This document shows positions 1-9,079 of a DNA stretch of 32,209 bases, piece after piece. Source of the DNA: Bacillota bacterium (GTDB lineage Bacteria; Bacillota; Sulfobacillia; Sulfobacillales; Sulfobacillaceae); NCBI GenBank assembly GCA_021798975.1, contig JAJZBJ010000015.1:1-32209 (forward strand), written 5' to 3'. Each line of letters opens with the position of its first letter. Within the stretch, counting starts at the first letter, position 1. The position numbers were made by a program, and so were the translations under genes. The notes under the pieces were generated by a model. It worked only from the letters and a program-made list of their open reading frames with translations, did no database searches and had not been told where the DNA came from.

Positions 1-172
1 CCAGCCAACTGGAACCTTGCACTTGATGTGACAAGGGAACCTTGGCGAAATAGATTTGGACCGCAGCAAACACTAACAAGAGCAGGATCGACACCGGGCG
101 TTTCACAGACAAACCTCCCCCGATTTAGTCTCACCCTACCCTATGTCTCCCCTGTCCAAATATGCGGTAAAA

Positions 173-206
173 CACAAGACGACCCCGGATCGGGGGCCGT
201 CTTGTG
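173..206 (-). terminator. Rho-independent terminator-like hairpin downstream of etfA
   Basis: cacaagac-gaccccggatcgggggcc-gtcttgtg forms a long imperfect stem immediately after the etfA stop (220); on the minus strand it is followed by GTTTTAC. Confidence 0.6.
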
Positions 207-219
207 GCTGTGTGATAGG

Positions 220-1197
220 TTACGCGTCCTTTTTGATGGCTCGAATCTCTTCCGCCAATGCGGGCACCACTTTAAACAAGTCGCCCACCACGCCATAGTT
301 GGCCGCCTTGAAAATGGGAGCATCAGCATCACTGTTAATCGCCACTATATATTTGGATCCCGAGATGCCGGCCAAGTGCTGAATCGCGCCCGAGATGCCG
401 ACCGCAAAGTAGACGGTGGGAGAGACCACTTTGCCGGTTTGCCCGATGTGATACGAATGCGGAACCCAACCCTCGTCGGCCACGGGACGGGACGAACCCA
501 TCGCGGCACCCAAGGCATCCGCCAAGTCCTCCAGCACTTTGAAGTTCTCCGCCGCTTTCACACCGCGTCCGCCGGAGACAATGATATCGGCTTCGGTCAG
601 TTCCAACTGACCGCCTGGGCTGGTCAATACCTCGGTGACCACCGCCTTGAAGGATGCCGCATCGAGCCCTGGATCCATATCCAACGCCGCGCCTGCGCGC
701 CCAGTTTCCTTCACCGCCTGGATATTGGGGCGCAGCGAAAACACTTGCCGCGGCGACTGAATGGCGACGCGGGCGAATGCCTTCCCTGCGTACACAGGCC
801 GCACGGCGCCTAAACGACCGTCGTCACGGCGGTAGATTTCGGTACAGTCACTCGCCAGTCCCGCCTTCAAGAGTCCCGCCACGCGCGGGGCCAGATCCTT
901 TCCCCACGCATTCGCGGGGAACAGCAAGGCTTCAACGTCCAAGGATTCCGCGGTCTTGGCCACGGCCTCGGCGAACCCATCAGAACTATAGCGGGTGTAT
1001 GCCGATCCATTAAACGCCACCACCTGGTCGGCGCCATATCGGCCCAAACCCTCGCGAGTGTGTTCGGCACCGGGGCCAAAGGTTAATGCGGTGACCTTGC
1101 CGGGTGCAAGCTCTTGAGCCACGGCCAGCATCTCGTACGCGACGCGCCGTACTCGGCCTTCTTCTTGATTAGTAACAACTAAAATTCCCTCTGCCAC
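220..1197 (-). CDS. etfA: Electron transfer flavoprotein, alpha subunit
   Basis: 325 aa; C-terminal FAD-domain motifs IIVSGGRGVK, SRPVADEGWVPHSYHIGQTGKVVSPTVYFAVGISGAIQHLAGISGSKYIVAINSDADAPIF typical of EtfA; GTG start. Confidence 0.97.
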   Translation of the reverse strand: MAEGILVVTNQEEGRVRRVAYEMLAVAQELAPGKVTALTFGPGAEHTREGLGRYGADQVVAFNGSAYTRYSSDGFAEAVAKTAESLDVEALLFPANAWGKDLAPRVAGLLKAGLASDCTEIYRRDDGRLGAVRPVYAGKAFARVAIQSPRQVFSLRPNIQAVKETGRAGAALDMDPGLDAASFKAVVTEVLTSPGGQLELTEADIIVSGGRGVKAAENFKVLEDLADALGAAMGSSRPVADEGWVPHSYHIGQTGKVVSPTVYFAVGISGAIQHLAGISGSKYIVAINSDADAPIFKAANYGVVGDLFKVVPALAEEIRAIKKDA

Positions 1198-1212
1198 CTT
1201 GGATGCGCCTCC

Positions 1213-1976
<764 letters not shown>

Positions 1977-1980
<4 letters not shown>

Positions 1981-3389
1981 GACTGGCCCTCCTTGCCTTG
2001 GCCCACGTCGATGCTGTGCACTGCGCCGACCAAGGTCTCTAACAATACGTGCTCCTGCGCCGGGAATACCGTGCGCAGGTCCACCAAAAGCTTCCCACGG
2101 TTCACCCGGGCGATGACCGCCGTCGGTGCCTGTCGCAGCGTGCGCTCCAATGCGGTCAACTGCGATTCGGGCAGACTCATCGAGATGACGTAGGTCTCGA
2201 CGCGGGTGCCGGGCAATGAGCCTCCTCCAATTTCCGACCAATCGGGCTCAATGTCAAGCGCAAGCCCGGGACAGCGCTGGCGAAGTTCGGCCGCCACGAT
2301 CTGGGCCCGCTCACGAAGACGCTCGGCCGGCATTTGAATCATTTGCCACAGGGGGAGATCCGAACCGCGCCCCTCGCGATACCACCGCAGGACCAGTTCC
2401 AGCACAGCCAAAGTCATCTTGTCCACGCGCACGGCGCGCGCCAGCGGATGCTTCTTCATGCGCTGAATCCAGTCGCGCCGGCCTGCAATGATGCCGGCCT
2501 GGGGACCACCCAGCAGCTTATCGCCCGAAAAGGTGACGATGTCGATGCCGGCCGCCACCACGTCTTGAACACGCGGCTCTTGATATCCATCGATGTCGAC
2601 CGACAGCAGGACCCCGCTGCCCAAATCCTCCATGACAGGTATACCCCGCGATCGGCCCAGCGCCGCGAGTTCCGCCCGCTCGACGCTGTCCACGAAGCCG
2701 ATCTGGCGGAAGTTCGACTGGTGCACCTTCAACAACAAGCCGGTCTCGTCCCCGATGGCGCGCTCATAGTCATACAAGTGGGTCTTGTTGGTGGCGCCGA
2801 CCTCTGTCAGACGAGCCCCGGATAGTGCCATGACTTCGGGGATCCGAAACGAGCCGCCGATTTCCACCAATTCGCCCCGGGAAACCACCACCTCTTTGCC
2901 GGCGGCCACGGTCGACAGCGCCAACAGAACGGCCGACGCGTTGTTGTTGACCACCATGGCGGCTTCGGCGCCCGCCAACTCGGCGGCCAACCCCTCCACG
3001 TGCTCATGACGCGACCCCCGGACACCTTCCTCCAACCGATACTCCAACGTGGAATACTGGGTCGAAACTTCCGCCAGGTGCTGCATCATCGCCTCCGGAA
3101 GCGGCGCTCGCCCCAAGTTGGTGTGGATCATCACTCCCGTCGCGTTGATGACAGGCCGCAAGTGCGGCCGGTTCAACTCCCTGGACCGCGCCCGGGCGCT
3201 TTCCACCAGCGCCTCGAGCGGCGGAACGGGGGATCCGGCGCGCACGCGCCGGCGCAGATTCTCCAACACATCGCGCACCGCTTCTTGACGCCAGACCCCC
3301 GGCACGTCATCTACGTCACCCATCGCCCGGAGCACCGTTTGCACGGCGGGAATGCTCCTAAGCGCGTTCCCCGCTTCTTCTCCCACCAT
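1977..3389 (-). CDS. selA: L-seryl-tRNA(Sec) selenium transferase
   Basis: Full-length SelA: N-terminal LRSIPAVQTVLRA, PVINATGVMIHTNLGRAPL, PLP-Lys region FSGDKLLGGPQAGIIAG, KKHPLARAVRVDKMTLAVLE. ATG at 3389 preceded by AAGGGGG is preferred over the ORF start at 3434. Confidence 0.95.
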
Positions 3390-3396
3390 ATCCCCC

Positions 3397-3567
3397 TTAC
3401 TTGGCTTTCGGATCCGGCTCCGGCGGCGGACCATCCTCCATCAATCCGAGACTGGAATCCACGATGAGATGGCGATCATGATCAAACACATCGTCCGCAT
3501 TCATCTCATACAGCCAAATGGCATAGTTAAAATTGTCATTCTCCGGGTGTCGCTTCTGCTTGTCCAT
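3397..3567 (-). CDS. Small hypothetical protein (56 aa), acidic C-terminus
   Basis: Manual translation: MDKQKRHPENDNFNYAIWLYEMNADDVFDHDRHLIVDSSLGLMEDGPPPEPDPKAK*. Strong SD CCAGGAGGCGACCG-ATG; stop TAA lies 7 nt before the selA ATG. Below the length cutoff of the supplied ORF track. Confidence 0.7.
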   Translation of the reverse strand: MDKQKRHPENDNFNYAIWLYEMNADDVFDHDRHLIVDSSLGLMEDGPPPEPDPKAK

Positions 3568-3617
3568 CGGTCGCCTCCTGGGTTCGTTTAAGAACAGGAT
3601 CTCCGATCATCGGCAGC

Positions 3618-4589
3618 TCATCCCTGAAGCCAGCCAGCTGCCTCCGGCGCCCAATAGGTAATAATCATGTCCGCGCCGGCCCGCGCAATGGAGGTTAACG
3701 ACTCCATAATAACGCGCTCGCGCTCCAGCCAGCCATTCCGGGCCGCGGCTTCAATCATGGCGAACTCGCCAGACACTTGATAAGCGGCGACAGGTACGGA
3801 AACACGCCCCCGCACATCAGACAGGATGTCCAGATACGGCATCGCGGGTTTTACGATGAGCATGTCCGCCCCTTCTTCCAAATCCAGCAAGACCTCCCGC
3901 ATGGCTTCACGCCGGTTGGCCGGATCCATTTGGTAGGCCCGCCGATCCCCGAATGCCGGCGTGTTTTCGGCTGCCTCGCGGAACGGTCCGTAAAATCCGG
4001 AGGCGTACTTGGCGGCATAAGACATAATCGGCACCTCAGAGTATCCCGCTGCGTCCAAGGCTGACCGAATGGCCTGCACCCGACCGTCCATCATATCGGA
4101 CGGCGCCACAATGGTCGCGCCTGCCCGCGCCTGCTCCACCGCAGCCCGCGCCAACAGATCCAGCGTCGGGTCGTTGGCCACCCGCTCACCCTCTAAAATG
4201 CCGCAATGCCCATGGTCGGTGTACTCACAGAGACACAAGTCGGCAATGAGAATGGCATCCGGCAGGGACTCTCTCAACTGGCGGAGCGCCACTTGGACAA
4301 TCCCGTTGGGATCATAGGCTTCCGAACCGACGCTGTCCTTATGTTGAGGAATCCCGAACAATAGAAACGCGCGCACCCCGGCCTGGTATACCTCGGTGAG
4401 ATGCTCGACCAATCGATCCACCGACCATTGATAAATCCCTGGCATCGAGTGAATGGGGTCCTGCCGGTTTGTCCCAGGACGCACAAAAACCGGATAAATC
4501 AGCGCATCGGCCGAGAGACGGGTCTCTTGCACCAGCCGTCGCAGATTCGCGCTTTGTCTTAGGCGCCGGGGGCGTTCATTCGGAAACAT
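3618..4589 (-). CDS. hemB: Delta-aminolevulinic acid dehydratase (porphobilinogen synthase)
   Basis: 323 aa; LIYPVFVRPG, DLCLCEYTDHGHCG, VAPSDMMDGRV, YAAKYASGFYGPFREAA, MLIVKPAMPYLDI, AYQVSGEFAMI; SD AAGGAGG. Confidence 0.98.
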   Translation of the reverse strand: MFPNERPRRLRQSANLRRLVQETRLSADALIYPVFVRPGTNRQDPIHSMPGIYQWSVDRLVEHLTEVYQAGVRAFLLFGIPQHKDSVGSEAYDPNGIVQVALRQLRESLPDAILIADLCLCEYTDHGHCGILEGERVANDPTLDLLARAAVEQARAGATIVAPSDMMDGRVQAIRSALDAAGYSEVPIMSYAAKYASGFYGPFREAAENTPAFGDRRAYQMDPANRREAMREVLLDLEEGADMLIVKPAMPYLDILSDVRGRVSVPVAAYQVSGEFAMIEAAARNGWLERERVIMESLTSIARAGADMIITYWAPEAAGWLQG

Positions 4590-5808
4590 GCGAATCCTCC
4601 TTGTAATAGTCGCGCACCAGTTCCACCAACAGTCTGAGAGACGGTTGCGGCGCTTCGCGGGCGGCTTCGATGCCGTAATGGTTCAATGTCCGTGTAGTTA
4701 AGGGACCAATCGAGAAACTGGGAATGGCTGCCAGGTGGCGTCGGTCCTCGGGCGCCAACTGCTCGACCAAATATTCCACCTGCGACGATGCCGTGTACAA
4801 GATGGCATCGGCGCTCTCGGTTCGAATGGCCTGATGAAGGGGAAGCGACAGCGGTTCAGACTGGTTCTGGTAGAGCACCAACTCATCCACCAGCGCTCCC
4901 CGGCCGCGCAGTTCTTCGGCCAAAAATGTCCGGTTCAGTTGTCCACCGGGAAAGAGCACCAAACTTCCCCGCAGCGGGGTGCTCTTGAAGGCTTCGGCCA
5001 ATCCTTCCTGGCTGTATTCGCCGTCCGGCATGAGTTCCGGCACCAGTCCCCGCTCACGGATGCGCACGGCGGTCTCCGGACCCACCACAGCAATCTTGGC
5101 TCTCAGGCGCCGGATGTCTTCCCCGACCCACTGCATCCGTTCGAAAAAGCGATCGGCAGCCTCCGCACTGGTGAAAATCACCCAGTCATACCGCTCCAAA
5201 CGCCGCAAGGCCGCGTCGAGCAAATCGTAGCTGTCCGGATCCGCCAGCCGCGATACCGGGCACAACTCCACCTCCGCGCCCCAATCCTCGAGCCAGCGCG
5301 CGGCCCGCCGGGTGCGTTGGCCCGAGCGCAGCAAGATGACCCGGCGTCCGGCCAATGGCCGCACATCGGCCCACGGAATGCGCGGACGCGCCGCATGAAT
5401 GGCCCCTTTCCGACTCTCCAATAAGACCGTGCCGTCGGGATTCCGGAAGCTCGCCTCATGTTCGGGCAAAAACCAGCCGCCTTGATCCAGCGCGGCGGTC
5501 AGGCGCGCCACGCCCGAAACGATCCGAATGTAGGCCCATTCGTCCTGGCTTAGGGTCTTGAGTCGCGCCTGCACTGGAGCATACAGTGCCGGCGTGCCCG
5601 GCACCAGCCATACCGCCTGATCCCATTTTGACGGTTCAACCGGTCCATCGGGCCAGGCGGCCACCTTACTGTGCCAATCACGGCGTTCACCCAGCGCCGT
5701 CCGAACGTCCGCCTCCACGAAAATGACATCGGCCCGGTCCAAGGCCCCCTGGGCCTGATCGGTCAAAAGACCCGGCGATCCGGGTCCTCCGCCCACAATG
5801 GTTAGCAC
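4576..5808 (-). CDS. hemD: Uroporphyrinogen-III synthase with N-terminal shortened tetrapyrrole-methylase-like domain
   Basis: 410 aa; C-terminal ~260 aa HemD-like (PLAGRRVILLRSGQRTRRAARWLEDWGAEVELCPVSRL ... WVIFTSAEAADRFFE ... DAILYTASSQVEYLVEQL); N-term MLTIVGGGPGSPGLLTDQAQGALDRADVIFVEADV resembles the tetrapyrrole methylase N-terminus. Lies between hemC and hemB. Confidence 0.88.
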   Translation of the reverse strand: MLTIVGGGPGSPGLLTDQAQGALDRADVIFVEADVRTALGERRDWHSKVAAWPDGPVEPSKWDQAVWLVPGTPALYAPVQARLKTLSQDEWAYIRIVSGVARLTAALDQGGWFLPEHEASFRNPDGTVLLESRKGAIHAARPRIPWADVRPLAGRRVILLRSGQRTRRAARWLEDWGAEVELCPVSRLADPDSYDLLDAALRRLERYDWVIFTSAEAADRFFERMQWVGEDIRRLRAKIAVVGPETAVRIRERGLVPELMPDGEYSQEGLAEAFKSTPLRGSLVLFPGGQLNRTFLAEELRGRGALVDELVLYQNQSEPLSLPLHQAIRTESADAILYTASSQVEYLVEQLAPEDRRHLAAIPSFSIGPLTTRTLNHYGIEAAREAPQPSLRLLVELVRDYYKEDSHVSE

Positions 5809-5810
5809 CG

Positions 5811-6725
5811 CTATCCCCCCTCAGCTGTTTCGTGAATCAGAGCCAGTGCGCCCGCTTGGCGCAACTCTTGCCCCAACCGCCGCCCCGCCGCTTCAGCCTC
5901 ATCGGGCTTCAACCGAGCCTCCCGGCGAATGACGGTACCCCCATCCAAAGAGGCCACCTGGGCAACCAAGTGAATCTGTCCGTCGACCCACTCCGCGTAA
6001 GCGCCCAAGGGAACTTGACATCCGCCGCCTAGTTGGGCCAGTACCGCCCGCTCCGCCATCGCGCCGCGCATCGCGCGCTCATCATTTAGGAGAGCCAAGA
6101 TCCGCGCTAAGTCGGTGCGGTGCGCGGCGCACTCGACGGCCAGCACCCCTTGGCCTGGTGCCGGCACGACCGTGAGCGGGTCTAGATATTCCACAATCAG
6201 GTGTTCCCACCCCAGCCGCAAAACCCCCGCGGCCGCTAGCACCAGTCCGTCCACTTGCCCCTCGTGCCATTTGCGCAGCCGGGTCTGCAAATTACCACGA
6301 ACCGGGCTAACTACCAGATCCGGACGCAGCCCCCGCAAAAAGGCCGCCCGCCGGAGGCTGGACGTCCCCAGATTGGTCCCCGAGGGCAATGCCGGTAGTG
6401 CATCGGCGGCAATCAGGACATCCCGCGGATCACTGGGCAAGGTATAGGCGCCCAGCACCAGCCCATCGGGGAGTTCGGTCGGCAGATCCTTCAGCGAATG
6501 CACGGCCAAGTCCACGCGTTCGGTCAGCAACGCCTCCTCCAGTTCGGCGGTAAAGAGCCCCTTGCCGCCTACCTGATGCAGAGCGCGATCCAATACCAGG
6601 TCCCCTTTGGTCTCGAAAGGAACCAATTCCACATGAAATCCTGCCTGTTCCAGCCGTTCAGTCACCTGACGGGTTTGCGCAATGGCCAATGCACTGGAAC
6701 GCGTACCCACTCTGAGCGGTGCCAT
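5811..6725 (-). CDS. hemC: Hydroxymethylbilane synthase (porphobilinogen deaminase)
   Basis: 304 aa; LRVGTRSSALAIAQTRQV, VDLAVHSLKDLPTELPDGL, TSSLRRAAFL, VRGNLQTRLRK, PAPGQGVLAVECA, LGGGCQVPLGAYA (dipyrromethane Cys). Confidence 0.98.
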   Translation of the reverse strand: MAPLRVGTRSSALAIAQTRQVTERLEQAGFHVELVPFETKGDLVLDRALHQVGGKGLFTAELEEALLTERVDLAVHSLKDLPTELPDGLVLGAYTLPSDPRDVLIAADALPALPSGTNLGTSSLRRAAFLRGLRPDLVVSPVRGNLQTRLRKWHEGQVDGLVLAAAGVLRLGWEHLIVEYLDPLTVVPAPGQGVLAVECAAHRTDLARILALLNDERAMRGAMAERAVLAQLGGGCQVPLGAYAEWVDGQIHLVAQVASLDGGTVIRREARLKPDEAEAAGRRLGQELRQAGALALIHETAEGG

Positions 6726-6751
6726 AGCGTCCCCCCTCGATATACGGCCCG

Positions 6752-7552
6752 CTACCAGCGGGTCGGGAAAATTAAACTGACGCCGAACAGATTAACCACC
6801 ACCGCCAGAAACCCTACCATCGATAAAATAGCCACCCGGTGCCCTTGCCACCGTCCAATCACGCGGGTGAGCACCAAGAAACCGTAGAGTCCCCAAATGA
6901 GCAGCGATACTGTCACTTTGGGCGTCCATACCCAATATGTTCCCGTCAACGCGTGACCGCCCAGCGATCCCGCCCCCAGAGCCAACGTCAACAAAACCCA
7001 GCCGGCCACGATGAGACGGCCCGTCAACGTATCCATCGCATCCAGAGCGGGCAACTGGTAATAGAACAACCGCACTTGTTTTGTGCGGAGTTCGCGCTCT
7101 TTTTCCATATACATAATACCGAAAACGGCCGCCATCAAAAAGGCGACATGGGCGAGAGTGGTGAGGAGAAGGTGGACCGAAAGCCACGGACCGGCGCCCG
7201 GCATCAATTCGGCAGTCACCCGGTGGGACAATGCCTGACTGGCTGCCCACAACGCAAACACCACCGGGAACAAAAAAGCGGCTACTGGCGTCATGCCAAG
7301 CCGGCGGGCCAGCACCAAATACAAACCGACGGCGATCCAGACCACAAAGGCGATCCAGTCATAGAGGGTCCCAGCGGGAATATTGCCTATGGACCAGCCC
7401 CGCTGTACCAGCCACACCGACTGCGCCGCGAATCCCAGCCAGGCCATAAGTTCGGCCCATTTGGCCTGCTTCAGGTCATACAGCTGCGCCACCGCCAGAA
7501 TGGCGGACCCCAAGTAGCCCACCAGGGTGAGCGCGATAAACAATGCTCCCAC
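6752..7552 (-). CDS. hemX: HemX / CcsA-family cytochrome c assembly-type membrane protein
   Basis: 266 aa polytopic membrane protein; SVHLLLTTLAHVAFLMAAVFGIMYMEKERELRTK and position hemA-hemX-hemC as in Bacillus hem operons; GTG start. Confidence 0.85.
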   Translation of the reverse strand: MGALFIALTLVGYLGSAILAVAQLYDLKQAKWAELMAWLGFAAQSVWLVQRGWSIGNIPAGTLYDWIAFVVWIAVGLYLVLARRLGMTPVAAFLFPVVFALWAASQALSHRVTAELMPGAGPWLSVHLLLTTLAHVAFLMAAVFGIMYMEKERELRTKQVRLFYYQLPALDAMDTLTGRLIVAGWVLLTLALGAGSLGGHALTGTYWVWTPKVTVSLLIWGLYGFLVLTRVIGRWQGHRVAILSMVGFLAVVVNLFGVSLIFPTRW

Positions 7553-7569
7553 AGTGTCCCCCCGGTTGA

Positions 7570-8871
7570 TTACTTCCCGGTCGCGGCGGCTCCGTCCGAC
7601 CCTTGTTGATCCGTCTCTTCCCCTAATCGGAACAGTTCCCGGACTGCGTCAACGTAGGACCGCTTCTGGTCGTCGCTTCCCCAGCTGCGCATGGACACCA
7701 TGGCATCATTCAAAAACTTATTCATAATCAATCGCGTCGCATCAGCGACCACGGCCTGCTCTTCAGCCGACAGGTTGGGCAAACGGCTGAGCGCTTTGTC
7801 CAATTCCTGCTGGCGAATCGCTTCGGCCTTTTCGCGCAGCGACTTAATCACAGTGCCAACTTGACTGGCTCCCATCTCGTGCTGAAACTGAACCACCTCC
7901 TCAAGGATGAGTCGTTCAACCTTCTGCACTTCCCGCTGGCGCTTGGCTAAGTTCGCGTCCACCACCCGCGTGACGTCATCGATGTCGTACAAAAATACCG
8001 TCGATCCCAACGACGCCACCTCAGGGTCAATATCGCGGGGAACCGCCATGTCGAAGAAAAACTGAAACTTGTGCGAGCGCGTCTTGAGGCTCTTGGCCGC
8101 CATCGGCGCCGTGATTATGGGCTTGGGCGCGCTGGTGGCGGACACGACGATGTCAGCCTCCTGCACCGCCGCGGCCAGTCCCTCCAGTCCGATCGCCGAT
8201 GCCCCCAGCGAAGCAGCCAACGCTTCCGCGCGATGCACGGTGCGGTTGGCAATGGTAAGCCGGCCGACGTGCTGGGCTGCGAGGTGTCGAGCCACCAAAG
8301 TGCCGGTTTCCCCTGCTCCGACCACCAAGGCATGGCAATCTTCGACGCTGCCAAACACCTTTTTAGACAATTCGACCACCGCATACCCCAGGGACAGCGC
8401 GTTGCGCCCGATTTCTGTCTCGCTGTGAGCCCGCTTGCCCGCCCGAAAGGCATACTGGAATAGACGATGGAGCCGCCCTACGGCATGAAACGCCCCCGCC
8501 GTTTCATAGGCCTCTTTGACTTGTCCCAAGATCTGCGTCTCGCCCAGCACCATGGAATCGATGCCTGCCGCAACCCGCATTAAGTGCTGAGCGGCCTCGC
8601 CATCTTCATACCAGAACAAGGCATCGGAAAACTCGCCACGCGGGACATCCGCCAGACGCTCCCACCAAGCCAGAATGTCGGCCAGGACAACATCGCCGGC
8701 GACATAGAGCTCCGTCCGGTTGCACGTGGACAATATTACGACGCCCTCTTCAAGACGCATGCTGCTGCGTGTCGCATAGGCCTTGTCCAACATCTCTGGA
8801 CCGAACGCGACACGTTCCCGCACCGCCACCGGCGCGTCACGGTGATTCACACCCACCACTTGAATTTTCAC
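7570..8871 (-). CDS. hemA: Glutamyl-tRNA reductase
   Basis: VVGVNHRDAPVAVRERVAF, VILSTCNRTELYV, GMDSMVLGETQILGQVK-like (GIDSMVLGETQILGQVKEAYE), VVGAGETGTLVARHL, DMAVPRDIDPEV. GTG at 8871 after GAGGTG preferred; ORF extends to 8880. Confidence 0.97.
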   Translation of the reverse strand: MKIQVVGVNHRDAPVAVRERVAFGPEMLDKAYATRSSMRLEEGVVILSTCNRTELYVAGDVVLADILAWWERLADVPRGEFSDALFWYEDGEAAQHLMRVAAGIDSMVLGETQILGQVKEAYETAGAFHAVGRLHRLFQYAFRAGKRAHSETEIGRNALSLGYAVVELSKKVFGSVEDCHALVVGAGETGTLVARHLAAQHVGRLTIANRTVHRAEALAASLGASAIGLEGLAAAVQEADIVVSATSAPKPIITAPMAAKSLKTRSHKFQFFFDMAVPRDIDPEVASLGSTVFLYDIDDVTRVVDANLAKRQREVQKVERLILEEVVQFQHEMGASQVGTVIKSLREKAEAIRQQELDKALSRLPNLSAEEQAVVADATRLIMNKFLNDAMVSMRSWGSDDQKRSYVDAVRELFRLGEETDQQGSDGAAATGK

Positions 8872-8924
8872 AAGCCACACCTCATTCTAGGCGGACTGGT
8901 CCAGTATGGACCCTTCCTAACCTA

Positions 8925-8933
8925 ATCATACCA
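8925..8933 (-). promoter_or_regulatory. Candidate extended -10 element for the hemA operon (TGGTATGAT)
   Basis: Minus strand reads CCATGGTATGATTAGG about 55 nt upstream of the hemA start; matches TGnTATAAT with one mismatch. No strong -35 seen. Confidence 0.35.
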
Positions 8934-9079
8934 TGGCTGCCCTTTTACATGACGAAACAAATCATAAATAGCGAATTCTGCCAGATCCCGTCGAACACAT
9001 ATCCCACGCCCAGGTTGAAATGCTAAAGACATTCGAGACTCCGAGTTCCGGGGAGCTCAGCTCAATCCAGGAGGTACAC

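Noticed and set aside
28-813. 261-aa plus-strand ORF opposite etfA
   Set aside because: Antisense to conserved EtfA and spans its terminator; no family resemblance.
6839-7609. 256-aa plus-strand ORF opposite hemX
   Set aside because: Gln/His/Arg-rich antisense translation of a hydrophobic protein, which is an expected artefact.
8941-8970. Plus-strand promoter for the molybdenum hydroxylase operon (TTTACA ... TAAATA)
   Set aside because: Spacing of about 15 nt is suboptimal and the -10 is weak; not enough to call.
9050-9062. Short dyad GAGCTcAGCTC near the molybdenum hydroxylase SD
   Set aside because: Only 5-bp arms; expected by chance in GC-rich sequence.
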